A stretch of 64,000 nucleotides of DNA from Phocoena phocoena (GCF_963924675.1 NC_089221.1:133404263-133468262), one strand, 5' to 3'. Counted from the stretch's first letter, positions 48,943 to 61,360 are shown. Made by a program: numbers and translations. Notes: generated from the sequence alone by a model not told the origin.

Positions 48943-48954
48943 CCTCAGTCAAAT

Positions 48955-49425
48955 TGTCAAGTGCCCACTAATATAAAAACGCACAACATGAGAGTTGTGA
49001 GTTTCAGTTTTCTTTGGGGACTTACTGAGGACCGTCTTTGGCCCAGGAGACTGCCTTTCAGAGAGTTCTGAGGAACCTCTCCCAAGAGACAGAGGTGGAG
49101 AGATAAGCATATATGTGATTTTGGAGAAGTACAATCAGGCACACATCTCGGTAGAAGGTAGCCGCTGGTCACAAGGAACAGATATCTCAGTTAATGACTA
49201 GTGCTTTTCTAAGTACGGGAAGATGAAAGAAATTTGGATTCATAAAATTTTCTCCTGAAAACATCTAACTATCTGAAGGCCTGTTCAACCAGTTTTCCCA
49301 GAGCACAGAGTGCCATTCCTGATCACTGCCCTGAACTCCTTTCAGGGTGTATTGAACAACAGGGACTACAGTGGCTAGTGACTTAACTCTTACAGAATCA
49401 GATGGAGAGTGACACCGTTTAGCTG
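48955..49425 (-). mobile_element. Endogenous retrovirus 3' LTR, next to the HAVCR1 promoter
   Basis: About 450 bp that aligns along its whole length with 55012-55460 in the same orientation. Shared blocks include the region around 49010-49030, GTGATTTTGGAG, CATCTCGGTAGAAGG, and GGATTCATAAAATTTTCTC. The two copies flank a retroviral internal region with an env remnant on the minus strand, so this is the downstream LTR. By eye the copies differ at roughly a fifth of positions, so the insertion is old. The AATAAA of the other copy is mutated here. Its last bases include the TATA-like element of HAVCR1. Repeat family not identified; it looks like an ERV1-class LTR. Confidence 0.75.
48969..48979 (-). 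promoter_or_regulatory. HAVCR1: TATA-like element of the HAVCR1 promoter
   Basis: Read on the minus strand the bases are TTTTTATATTA, about 30 nt upstream of the presumed start of exon 1. It lies inside the last bases of the proximal LTR copy (48955-49425), so the core promoter may be partly retroviral. This is inferred from spacing only. The match to a canonical TATA box is imperfect. Confidence 0.35.
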
Positions 49426-49664
49426 GAGTGCCCCCTCATGGTTATAAATTCAATCATTATTTGGGAGGCAATTCAGGACCATTTTATCCCACAGTGCTAA
49501 GAATACTCTTTCCTCAGTCAGGCCAGGATTCTGTTGATCCTCAGTTTGCTATTATTGGACTAGGCATGGCTAATAGTAGCTAAAAGTCTCTGGACCACCT
49601 GTCTTACTAGTCTGCTATGGTCCAGGCAAAGATTCCCTCTTGTTGCTTCTTCCCATATCGAGAG

Positions 49665-49973
49665 TTACACTATTACAATCTTGAGTTCATAAAGAAATAT
49701 ATATATGTGTGTGTCAATCATTTCAAGTTGCCTAGTCATCATTTTTATCAGAGGCTCAGTCACACGTTTGGTAATGCAAGAAACAACAACCTTGTAAAAT
49801 ACGCAGAATACAAATAATATAGCTAGTAGCATTAACAGGGTCATAGGTAAATATTTAAGCCAAGAGCTTCCATTAGGTGCGGTCCAGTATATTCCCAGCT
49901 CATCTGACTCAGTCTCTCCTCTACCAATCGCTATCTTAAAAGTAATGAAATATTGGTGTTGTTCATAAGGCAC
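49665..49973 (-). pseudogene. ERV envelope transmembrane-subunit remnant
   Basis: An open stretch of 102 codons with the layout of a retroviral TM C-terminus: a polar ectodomain end, a Trp-Leu-Lys membrane-proximal triplet, a long hydrophobic helix (about residues 41-64), Cys and Lys/Arg just after it, then a short cytoplasmic tail. No fusion peptide or CKS17-like immunosuppressive region can be seen upstream in frame. It is a fragment without the surface subunit and should be non-functional as an envelope. It lies 240 bp from the 3' LTR, where env is expected. Confidence 0.6.
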
Positions 49974-51860
49974 CCGGCCTAATTTCCTAGTGTTATTAGG
50001 CTGACTATCCTTAGTTTAACTGTTCCCAATATAAGGCAGCTTTTAAACTTAAATGACTTAAATAGTCTGGTGATAGTCATATAAATCCACCCCATAACTG
50101 AAGGAGGGTCCCTCCTAATAAATGGGAAGTTATATTCTTTGACTGAAATTTAGCTTGTTCTTATTGAGCTTGAGTAACTTGAAAAGAAAATTCATATGTA
50201 TAGCCATGGTCAGAGCAAATACCGTTGATTGGCCAAGTGAGAGGGTCCCATCTAGTAATATCAATATAGCTCAAACAGAACTATAACTTCTTTCTTCTAA
50301 AATAAATTTCCTAAGGGCCATCCAATTAGAACCTTGGAGAGGAGAAATTCACCAAGGTAACCCAGAAATACTGGATGTAGGTAATTGACCAGAAACCCAA
50401 CAATTGGATTAATTTCTAAACTTTGTGTAGGATTTATGCCCATGATAGAAAAACATGGATTTATGCAAAAGTCCAAGAAATTATTATAAAGAATTATATA
50501 ATTATATTCATATTTCTATAATTTTAATTGTATGATATTATTATCTAATGTAATTATTATATTGAAAACATGATAAATAATCATATGGGTCAGGTCTGGC
50601 ATCTAGGAAGAGCCATCTACTTCTGATGTTGTCGTCTTCTTGTCTTGGTGTGAGTGCAGTTTCTCCTCTGAGCATTGTTTTAAGGTGAGTTTGAGGTCAG
50701 CAGTTCTCTCTATAGGCCAGTCCAGTGCAGGGGCCCTTTCTAAGTGGAAAATATGAATCCAAAAGTCAATTTCCTTCAGTCTTTCTGTGCATGAGCTAGT
50801 TAAGAGTACCTGATAAGGGTCCTTCCATCTAGGTTGGAGAAAATCCTTTAAATGATGCCTTTTCCAATATGCATAATCTTCTGGTTATAGTTCATGGGGC
50901 ATCTGATCTTCATCCAAAGATAGATTACTGTGATAGGCTTCAGAAACAAACTTAGAGTGTCCTTTTAATAATTCAGTTAAACTTTACAATAATGTAACGT
51001 TAACAACAGGGGGCTATCTGGTAAGTGAGTCTTAGGCAGTAAATACAGACCTCAGTTAACAACACTAGAATTTAATATCCACTGAAACATAATTTTTCTC
51101 TCAAAAATTACCCTGATTTCTATCAAATATAGCCAAATTAAGAGTAATTTGTTTGCAAAAATAAGTCTGGTTTCAATAAACTTGGCCTGATTATTTACAT
51201 AAGTGTAACTGATCATACGGGCTTTTTTTTAAAATTGGCTTTGCTGGAACTTTTTATAAAGAATCTCAGATTGAATTTTTTAAAGGCTTCTCAAGGCCAG
51301 AAAAGCCATCCCATGGGCTTGCCATCAGATCCCACCTACAATATCTACAGATTTGGGTGAATTCCTCTCTTCTCAAGGTCCCAAAATATCTTCAGATTCC
51401 TGCATCTATCAGGAGGTGGCCTCCCTTATTCACTTGATAAGGTTGCTAGTAACATAAGGGTTTACAGTTTTGGAGGAATCAGGTAGAAAGAAAAGATATA
51501 TGTTTCAGTTCTGCTTACGAAGGTATCATTTACCAAATTACTGTAAGTCATAATTAGCTTAAAGGGAAAGGTTTCCTTATATCTGGAAAACAGATTAAAA
51601 GGCAGTAATATTTCAGAAAAGAAAAAGGCAGTAATATTTCAGAAAAAAAATTATAACCATATTGATCAGTTCACTGAGTCTTATGTAATTTTCGATCTTT
51701 TGTTAACAGTTTTATGAAGAGTTTTACAAGCCTGTGCTTGTCAAAAGTCCTTTCTATGAATTTTCCTTAAGATGAAACATTTTTGCAAAGACATCAGAAT
51801 CAAACAATAACTGTCTATGAATGACAAAGATTTTAAAAGGCATGGTTAAAGATCTGATTG

Positions 51861-52700
51861 CAAAAACTACGATGAGCTATCACCTCACAGCAGTCAAAAT
51901 GGCTATCATCAAAAAATCCACAAACAATAAATGCTGGAGAGGGTGTGGAGAGACGGGAACCCTCCTACACTGTTGGTGGGAATGTAAATTGGTACAGCCA
52001 CCATGCAGACCAGTATGGAGGTTCCTTAAAAAACGAAAAATACAGCTACCGTATGACCCTACAATCCCACTCTTGAGCATATATCCGGAGAAAAACATGG
52101 TCCGAAAGGATACATGCACCCCCAATGTTCATTGCAGCACTGTTTACAATAATAAAGACATGGAAGCAACCTAAACGTCCATTGACAGAGGAATGGATAA
52201 AGAAGATGTGGTACATACATACAATGGAATATTACTCAGCCATTAAAAAGAACGAAATAGTGCCATTTGCAGCAACATGGATGGACCTAGAGATTGTCAT
52301 ACTGAGTGAGGTAAGTCAGACAGAGAAAGAGAAATATCATATGATATCGCTTATATGCAACTCTAAAAAGAAATGATACAAATGAAAGTATTTACAAAAC
52401 AGAAACAAACTCAGACATAGAGAACAAACTTATGGTTACCTGGGAGAAGGGTGGAGGGAAGGGATAGTTAGGGAGTTAGGGATTGACATGTACACACTGC
52501 TATATTTAAAAAGGATAACCAACAAGGACCTACTGTATAGCACAAGGAACTCTGCTCAATGTTACGTGGCAGCCTGGAGGGGAGTTTGGGGGAGAACGGA
52601 TGCATGTATATGTATGGCTGAGTTGCTTTGCTGTGCACCTGAAACCATCACAACATTGTTAATCGGCTTTACCCCAATATAAAATAAAAAGTTAAAAAAA
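51861..52700 (+). mobile_element. 5'-truncated L1 (3' end only) inserted in the ERV
   Basis: About 330 codons' worth of ORF2 C-terminus plus the 3' UTR and an A-rich tail. It is bounded by a perfect 13-bp target-site duplication, AAAGATCTGATTG, at 51848-51860 and 52701-52713. The ORF2 part has a frameshift between the open stretches at 51821-52174 and 52125-52376. It inserted after the ERV was already in place. Confidence 0.9.
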
Positions 52701-55011
52701 AAAGATCTGATTGTGATGCAATTGGCAAAGAAATTTGTTTCGTAACATTTTAAGATAATAATCAATTATGACTGATAGCATTTTACTAAGATTTACCAGG
52801 TTTTTAGGAATTCCAATAATTTCTAGAATATCTATATTAATAACATTTCCCCCTAAAATATAGCCTAAGAATGTTTATCACAATTCATTTGAAATGCTTC
52901 CCATGTAATTTAACATACCAAATAAGCCTAATTAGTTTAATATTTCTCTGTTAAGGAGAGAAAACAATTCCCTTGAGGTATTCCAGGGCCTTTTGGAAAA
53001 CCTCAAAGTTAGCTAGAGGTCAAATATAAACTTCAATTAGAATGTGATCTTTGGGAAGTTTGCCAAAAATATCAAAAGACTTTAAAACACTTGGCATCAT
53101 AGGTCACTGTGAAACAATACTCATTCACTTAATCAGGAGACAATAAAAGATTTCAAAGGCAAATACAGAAAGTTATTACAAATTACTTAAAACATAAAGA
53201 AAATTTACAGTCTGTTATAAAAAGCAGATCAATATTCTAAGAAAACACTCCCCTCTTAATACAGAAAAAAACAAAATCAGGTTTTGTACCATTTTACCTT
53301 TAATACTGAAATTCATTTGCTCAGTTAAATTTATTCTAATCTTAGTTCTGACCATACAAAAAAACTCCCCTCTAAAGTTTCTTATTTTTTCTCTCAAACC
53401 TTCTTAAATTTTCTATACCCATATTAATTTGTCTCTTCTTTCCCATTTAGAAATAACTAGCATTAGGACAAAATTATTTTCTTTTTCCTTAACAAAATAC
53501 ATTTCTATTTCTTACACCTTCTTTTTTCTTGCATACAAAGATGTTTTCCATATTAACTTAGTAGTCTAATTACATATATTAATTAGAATGCTCAACTTTT
53601 AAAAACCTTAATTTGTAGTGAAAACTAAGAAGTAAGCAATTAGGAACTGTCTTTTACATTAGCATTCTATAGATTGGCAAACTTTAAATACTACTTATAA
53701 TTTCTAAGAAACGTGATTTCTTAAAGAAAATGTCTCCAAATGTATGTGGCACCAAATATGTTTATTAATAGTCCTAAATCTCTTTAATTTCTCTGCAAAA
53801 TGATGCCTATGTTCAGTAATTAATGTTCCAGTTACCTTATTTTATTTGGGAAGGACATCAATATTTAATAAATTTCCATCATTTAACTTATTTTAGCAAA
53901 ATTCTAAAGTTTCAAGTTACCAAATATCTAGAGAGACTATTTTCAAGTAGACATTCCTAAAACATAATTATTTCTAAAGAGTTTACCTAAAAGTTCTTAT
54001 CTCACTTACATTTAATAGACTTATAAAAAATTTCATCATACCAAGTTATTTTTCTTGCTGACAGATATAAGAACTTATTCTAGTAAATCTAGGTACAATA
54101 AAAGTATTATATTTATGTTGATGGCTCTAAAGACATGTCTATATTAATTAAACCAACAAGCTCTAACTTTTATAACAAATATTAATTTAATACTGAATAT
54201 TTCCCAGTTCACATGAACCTAAAATTCATCTGGGCTAGTTTATTATATATTTCTGAGAATTTATATAAGCACTTAATTTCCTTTAAGTCAATTAAATAGA
54301 GCTCATTTACAAATTAGTTTTGGTAATACTCTCCAGAGGTAGAGACCTATCATATCTATAAGGCACACACAGACATGTAGCTTCATCTTAAAAACTTAGT
54401 CACAAATCAGTTATTACAATATAAAACTCACTAGTTTTTAAATAACAGTTGGAATAAGTTGTTTACTTGCTGGTATTTTAAAAAGCCTTTCCCCCTTTTT
54501 TCTCAGTTCCAGGAATTGAAGATGGTCTAGATAAGATAATGGATCCTGAGATTGCTGCTAGAACATTTACATCTCAAGGCACAGGGAGAGAAATGCAAGG
54601 TTCTCCTAGAAGGACTTGTTCCCTTAGAGTCAGAATTCTTTAAAGATGTAGGCTGACATTCTGAAGCCCCTATTTTAGGAAAGACCTAAGGCCAGCTTCC
54701 CACCTAATCACCCAGTCCAGACTGCTCCAGTCTCTTTCAGCCAAAGTCCTCCAATATCTTTCAACTGGGTGGGGGTGGGGACAATTAGGGGCAGGTACTT
54801 ATTATACACCACCAAATAAAACTCAGGATCATCCACCGATTATCAGGAGATCTGAGAACCAGAAAGGCCTACTCAAATTCATCTGGAGACGCTGAGGGGG
54901 CAGACAGACAGAAGGGCAATGGGTCCTGCTGGTACCAAGGGCTCTGGGTCCTAAGCTCAGGCAAAGGACAGAAGTCTGCTCTGCATCCCTTCATGGTCCT
55001 CAAAACTGTCA

Positions 55012-55460
55012 ACTGAAACAAAAATGTACAATGTGCCCGTGAGTTTCTGTTTTATTTGGGGACTTAATGAGGACCAGGAGACAAGACTCTCAGAGAGCTC
55101 TGAGGAACTGCTCCAAAGGAGGTGGCCTTGGGGGGAGGGGAGGTCAGCATGTTTGTGATTTTGGAGCCGCGCAGTCAAGCAGATGTCTCGGTAGAAGGTT
55201 GCTAGTCACAAGGGACAGCTATTTCAGTTAATGATTTTAGTGCTTTTCTAAGGTCGGAAAGATGAAAAAAATTTTGGATTCATAAAATTTTCTCTTAAAG
55301 ATATCTATCTGAAGGCCTGTTCTGCCAGTCTCCACAAAGCATAGAGTGCCTCATTCCTGATCTCTGCTCCAAACTCCTTTCAGGGTGTGTTGAAGGTCAG
55401 CGACTGTAGTGGCTACTGACTCAATTCTTGTAGAGCCAGGTGGGGAGCGACATTCTTTAG
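55012..55460 (-). mobile_element. Endogenous retrovirus 5' LTR
   Basis: The partner of 48955-49425. On the minus strand it carries AATAAA at 55056-55051, about 40 nt before the LTR end, where an R-region poly(A) signal is expected. This supports both the LTR interpretation and the minus orientation. The upstream edge is set by the end of alignment with the other copy near 55460 and is approximate. Confidence 0.72.
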
Positions 55461-55559
55461 ATGACACAAGAATTAAGCAAAAATGCAAACCATTATACCT
55501 CACCATTCATGCTACAGGATACAATGTCGCAGACCACATCTTACTGAGTGATATCTGGA

Positions 55560-55960
55560 GAATGTTTCAGGAAGCAGAGTCTGGACTAGACTTGGGTTCA
55601 GATCCCAGCTCTGCCACTTACAAAGCTGGGTATCCCTGTGCGTTATGGAGTTCCTCCAAGCCTTGATTTCTTCCTTTGGAAAATAGCACTAAAAATACTT
55701 GCTCTATCTCCCTCAGAGACTGTTCTTTATGAGCAAAAGGGCTGTGGGAGAACTTAAACTAAACTTAAATAGGCGCTGATACTAGCTAAGGTTTTTGGAG
55801 AATATACTGTGTAGCAGCCTCTGTGTCAAGCGCCCACATGAATTTAATCTTCACAGAACCCCTTAGGCAGGGGCTGTTATTAACCCCATTCATGGAAGAG
55901 GAAGCTGAGGCTTCCAGAGGTTAAATGAGCCTAGATTCCAGATGAGGGCTTCTGACTTTT
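55560..55960 (+). mobile_element. Two adjacent MIR SINEs
   Basis: First copy: GGTTCAGATCCCAGCTCTGC and GCCACTTACAAAGCTGGG. Second copy: TTAATCTTCACAGAACCCC, GAGGAAGCTGAGGCTTCC and AGAGGTTAAATGAGC. Both match MIR words. Confidence 0.75.
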
Positions 55961-56378
55961 GCTCTTAATCATTAAACCATACAAACAAGTATAAGCCTGG
56001 CTAGTGTTTCATTAACTCTCCTTCTGGTCTAAAGATTCACTAATTTCCTCTCAGGGAGGCACTGGTGCTCCGTTTCTAGGCTTCTCGCAGCTCATGACAG
56101 GCTTCCTGGAGAAGCTGACGATGACCTTGGCATCCTGTGGTCATGGGTCCTGTACTGCCCAGAAATGTGAACCCTGCTCTCTAGCAGCCTCTGAACTCGG
56201 AAGAGGCCTAAAGCCTGATGCTGTAAACTGGAGGCCCAAAGACTATATCTGGCCTGCAGAAGTACTTTGTACACAGTGTTTAAAATTTTATTTCTTAATT
56301 AATAGCCAAAATTAAAAATCCAGAGAGCTCACGTGAGAACTCAGCTTTTTGTGTTTTGTGAAATAAAATGAGACGTCA

Positions 56379-56597
56379 GGGCTTCCCTGGTGGCGCAGTG
56401 GTTGAGAGTCCGCCTGCCGATGCAGGGGACGCGGGTTCGTGCCCCGGTCCGGGAAGATCCCACATGCCACGGAGCGGCTGGGCCCGTGAGCCATGGCCGC
56501 TGAGCCTGCGCGTCCGGAGCCTGTGCTCCGCAACGGGAGAGGCCACAACAGTGAGAGGCCTGCGTACTGCAAAAAAAAAAAAAAAAAAAAAAAAAAA
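56379..56597 (+). mobile_element. Cetacean-type short CHR SINE
   Basis: GGGCTTCCCTGGTGGCGCAG start, G+C-rich body nearly identical to the copy at 37214, and a 27-A tail. No clear target duplication seen. Confidence 0.9.
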
Positions 56598-57399
56598 GAT
56601 GGCAACACGCGGCCTGTACCACACTTTCACCTTAGCGCATGCCCTCTCCAGCTTGCCCCTGCACCAGCCCTGCCTGGGGGTGCTTCAGTCTCTCAAGAAG
56701 GCCTTGGTTGGAGGAGGCCCCTGCCTTAGACCTTCCTCCACCTACTTGAATACAAGCCCCCTCCTGTTGCTGGGCCTTCACACAGGCTGCCCCCTGAACT
56801 ATTTGCTGAAAATCACCTCTTTCATAAAACCAAGAGGTATGACCATATGTCTTTAATAGGCCTCCTAGCTTTACGATGCCATGCACTTGAATTCCACTAG
56901 GTAACAAGAGGCATTCTCCCAAGGAATAAGCATATTTCTGGATACCTGCTTTCATCTTGTTCTCTGCCTTTATACACTTGGAGGGGACACTACTGACCCC
57001 ACTTCAATCACCACCGAAGGTCCGGGGGAAAAATTCTGAAATGCCTCACGCAAAAATAGGTCACGCCTTATTCATTTGGGAGACAAAACATTTTATGGCT
57101 ACTTTTGTTACTCTCTCAGACTTGGCCAAAGCCCAGTAGATCAGTGATAAAAATTTTCTAATTTAATTCAATTCTACCACACTTATTATTAATATACTGA
57201 GGCTAACAGGGCATGATTCAACACACCAAGGATGAAAAAAATCCAGAATTGTGCAATCAGGCAGAGACACAGGTAAGTAAGCACCTAATAAAATTGAGCA
57301 GAATGATGTAAACGATAAATATATAATCAGACTCTGTCACTCCTCAACTTACAACCCTCCTATGTTTCTTTCAGGAAAAAAAAAATCTAACTCCTTACC

Positions 57400-57718
57400 C
57401 AGATTTACAAAGCCCCAGTGATCTGGCCCTTGCCAACATCTCAGATTTCTTCTACCGCTCTCTCCCTGCCCACAGGGCTCCAGCCACATGGGTTTTCTTC
57501 AAATGTATCCTTACTTTAGGACCAGTGCTTCTGCCTAGATCCCCATTCCTTCACCCCATCATTTTCGGATTTCTTCCCTTCATTCTGATTCCTGCTTAAG
57601 TGTCACTTTCTCAGACATTCCTCAGGTCCCTCTATCTAAAGTAGCCAACCAGTGACTGTTTCAGTTCTCTACACTTATTACCTTGTTTCCTGTGATATAT
57701 ATTGTATACATGTGTGTA

Positions 57719-57758
<40 letters not shown>

Positions 57759-58070
57759 CGCATGAGTTCCATCTCTCTTCCCTCTTGTACGGTGACATCC
57801 AATAGAACTGTCTGTGATGCTGGAGTTATTCTATATGGGTGTCGTGCAAGCACTTGTAATGTGGCCAGTACAACAAAGGAATTAATTTTTTTTCCATTTA
57901 ACTTGATTTACCTTTAAGTTTAAATAGCCAAACATGGCTACTGTGTTGGACAGCACTCAACACTAGACCATAAACCCTTTCAAGGCAGGCCTCCCCCTTC
58001 CATTCTCTGCTCTATCCCTGAAAACTTTTTAGGGACCCAATAGGTATCGACTGAATAAATTATGGAAGCG
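57400..58070 (+). mobile_element. L2 LINE fragments
   Basis: AGTGATCTGGCCCTTGCC, TCACTTTCTCAGACATTCCTC and CTATCTAAAGTAGCC, then ACCATAAACCCTTTCAAGG and GACTGAATAAAT, fit the L2 3' end. A TG repeat interrupts them. Confidence 0.65.
57711..57760. repeat. TG microsatellite
   Basis: (TG)n with TATG interruptions at each end. Confidence 0.9.
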
Positions 58071-58559
58071 CAAAGGCACGGGGAGAGACCGTTCAATGAC
58101 TGAGGGGGTGAGAGGGAGGAATGGGAGGAAATCTCTTTAAAAAGTGACATGTGAGCTTCACAGCTGGAGAATGGGGAAGGGGCAGAGGGTGTTTTAAGTG
58201 GAGGAAATGGTGAGCGAGCGCCAAGATGGGGACACAGAACCAAGGCTCTGAGATGTGAATTAACTGTACAATTCCATAGGATTGGATTTTCTGACAAGCC
58301 CATCTCCCACGAGAGCCCCCACTATGTCCTAAAGGCTCCCAAACAGCACAATGGATTTTTTTGTTTTTTAATTTGAGCTACTCAACCTCCATCAATCGCT
58401 ACTCTTTAGAGTAATTTTGTGACCCTTAGAAAGATACATCCCAGTTGAGGCACAGGCTCAGGCAGCAAACATGAATTTCCAGCTGCTTACTCCACAGGAA
58501 AACGAGCCCCAATGCGGCACAGTGGGGTGATGGGGTCAGGCTCACCTCTGAGAAGGAAT

Positions 58560-59620
58560 GCTGGGGCTCTTAGGGTGAGAAGCATGAGGACCTGTCAGGA
58601 GGCTATTGTAGTATTTCAGGAGAGAGGAGGGGAGAGCAGCTCAGGCTCTGGATGTTTCAAAACAGCAGGATTTCCTGCAGGGTGTGGAGTAGCAGCCTAA
58701 AGATGACTGCAAGCGATTTTGGCCTGAGCAACTGGAAAGACTGGAGGTGCCACCAGCTGAGACAGGGGAAGCTGTGTGGAACACAGTTTGGAAGGAAACA
58801 CTGTGGATTTTGGACATGTTGAGTTTGAGATTTCTCAGACACCCAAGTGGAGACTGTTAAGAGTCCAGGAGAGGGGTCTGGGCTCAAGGTACATATTTGA
58901 GAGTCATCGGCATAGAAATGGGATTTTAAAGCCGTGAACCAGAGCTGATGCTCAGGGAATGCCCTCGGCTTAGGGACTAGGTCCTGGGGCCTTCTACAAA
59001 AGGTGGAGGTGGAAGAGGCACCAACACACACACAGAAGCAAACCAAGGAAGCAGGAGGAAAAGTAAAAAGTAAATGGGATCCTTGTGCAGCCAAATAAAG
59101 CAAGTGCATTAACAAAGAGGCAATGATCACGAATCAAACGTTGCAAAGGCAAAAGGGATGAGATGTGCCTATAGGACAGAGCAACAGGGAAATCATTAAT
59201 GACCTTGATCAAAGCAGTTTCGGTGAAGAGCAGCTCAATGATTGTTCACTTTCCCTATGGATGTTACATCTCAGGAAAAAGGTTTAATGGAATGTGAAAG
59301 TCAAAAGAGAATTAAAGATTGAAGACAGGGAACTCTTTCAAGGTGTTTTGCATCCAAAAAATAATAATAATAAGGAAGGGGAAGTTTGGAAGTAGGGTCA
59401 AGAGAAAGTTTTCTTAAGATGGTAAAAATAACAGCATGTTTGTATTATCTGGAGATGACTCAGGGGAAGAAGAAGTATAGATTTGGGAGAGGTAAAATGT
59501 GTGGAGCAATAGAGGGACAGAATTCATAGTCCAATTAGGGAATGCTGCTTTGACATGACCAGGGATAGAACATCGGACTTGGGACTCAAGCATGACCATG
59601 TGGAAGCACTGAGCTGCCAC
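58560..59620 (+). repeat. Old interspersed repeat, family not identified
   Basis: Contains GTAGTATTTCAGGAGAG, TTGGACATGTTGAGTTTGAG, GGGTCTGGGCTCAAGG, GAGAGTCATCGGCATAG and AATAACAGCATGTTTGTAT. It is collinear with 14800-15690 over part of its length. Large for a SINE; likely an old retroelement or LTR internal region. Confidence 0.5.
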
Positions 59621-60160
59621 TGGACGTAGGGGTCACGAAACCAAGACCAGCCCAAGCAGCCCACGCTCTCCAGCTACCTGCAGCTGCCGGCTATGGGGGA
59701 AAAGCCACATCTGAGGATAGCTATTTTTTAAACCTTCTCCAGTATCTAAATAATCCAATCAATTATCTTCCCCACCTTCAAGCATTTAATGGTTCGCCAA
59801 GGCCAAATTCCAAACTCTAAAAGCTGCCCACCTTCCCAAACTGGCCACACCCTTCTACGCCAAGCCTCACAAAACTCCAACCAAGTCAAACTTTTGTACT
59901 TGCTAATCTTTGCAAGGTCAAGTTTCTAACACATACAAGAATACTACCAAATCTGCAAAAGTCAGAAGCCAATACTAGGCTCCTCCTTCACATTTTACAC
60001 ATATTTTAAATGTACAAATCACAGACGTCGATGAACAAAACTGTTAATATAGCTGTGCTCCAGACACACATACTCCCATTTCCATGATATTGTATAGCAC
60101 CCATCTAACAGATGAGAGGCTCCGCAAATGGATGCATTGACTCTAAGTCACACAGCTTTC

Positions 60161-60290
60161 TTTCTTTCTTTTTTTTTTTTTGGCCCTGCCACGTGGCATG
60201 CAGGATCTTAGTTCCCTGACAAGGGATCGACTCCATGTCCCCTGCAGTGGAAGCTCGGAGTGCTAACCACTAGACCGCCAGGGAATTCCC
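60161..60290 (-). mobile_element. Minus-strand CHR-type SINE
   Basis: T-rich tail then CAGGATCTTAGTTCCCTGAC up to CTAGACCGCCAGGGAATTCC. Perfect duplication CACACAGCTTTC at 60149-60160 and 60291-60302. Confidence 0.92.
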
Positions 60291-61312
60291 CACACAGCTT
60301 TCAAGAGACCCTCAATAAGTATGTCTTCCTCCAAAGGTACCACTCCATTCTGCTGAGGTTTCTTTTTCCCCTCTGCTCCCCTCGGTGATGTCGCCCAGGA
60401 AAAGCTTCAACAATTCCGATGTGTAAGTCCATGATTCCATTTAAATGAGAACCTATCTCCCAAGAAACCCAAATCTATTTTATATGAGTTACCCCAATTT
60501 CTATTGGCTCAGTCATCATTGTCCTAAGACCCCATATAATACCGAGAAAGTTCAAGCAGCAAAGTTCCAGTTTTCTCTTCAGCATAAGTTTCCAGAGGAT
60601 TTACTTACCAGTGAGTTAGGAGGTAGTTTTCCAGCTCCTCTGGTGGTCTGTCACTGATTCCTTCTCTTTTCTCTTTACGGATAAAGATGGAATTCTATTC
60701 CTTATCTCTTAGCCACACCTTTACATAAGAATGTTGGGAAGTATCTTTAAAAGTCAAGCTTCTCCATTCTGTCAGTCTTTTTGCTGGATTTGATCCACTT
60801 ACTAAATAGATTACCAGGAGATCTTAGTGAGCTGGAATAGTATTTGTTCTCTGCTAGGCTGCTTTTATTTTTTATTGAAGTATATTTGATATACAATATT
60901 ATATAAGTTACAGGTGTACAATGCACTGATTCACAATTTTTAAAGGTTATAATCCATTTAGAGTCCTTATAAAATATTGGCTACATTCCCTGTGTTGTAC
61001 AATATATACTTGTAGCTTATTTTATACCTAATAGTTTATACCTCTTAATCTCCTGTCCCTATATTGCCCCTCCCCCTTTCCCTTTCTCCACTGGTAACTA
61101 CTAGTTTGTTCTCTATATTTGTGAGTCTGTTTCCTTTTTGGTTGTATTGACTAGTCTGTTTTATTTTTTAGATTCCACATATAAGTGATATAATACAGTA
61201 TTTGTCTTTCTCTGTCTGACCTATTTCACTTAGGATAATACCCTCCAAGTCCATCCATGTTGGTGCAAATGGCAAAATTTTATTACTTTTTATGTCTGAG
61301 TAGTATTCCATT

Positions 61313-61322
61313 GTGTGTGTGC

Positions 61323-61360
<38 letters not shown>

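Larger units (their letters stand above)
49426..55011 (-). mobile_element. Endogenous retrovirus internal region, heavily decayed
   Basis: AT-rich sequence between the two LTR copies. The only open reading frame with recognisable content is an env transmembrane end at 49665-49973. The rest (about 50000-51850 and 52714-54950) is full of stops on the minus strand, and I could not identify gag, protease or pol domains. After removing a nested L1 fragment (51861-52700) about 4.7 kb remain, shorter than a full provirus, so internal deletions are likely. No convincing primer-binding site is visible next to the 5' LTR. Confidence 0.65.
55461..60160. other. Gene-free stretch upstream of HAVCR1
   Basis: Two MIRs (about 55560-55690 and 55790-55960), a young SINE (56379-56597), L2 pieces (57400-57690 and about 57960-58070), a TG repeat and the repeat at 58560-59620, plus an L2-like stretch (59735-59880). 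No exon of HAVCR2 or any other gene is visible. Bases 56640-57390 and 58080-58500 hold nothing I recognise. Confidence 0.6.
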
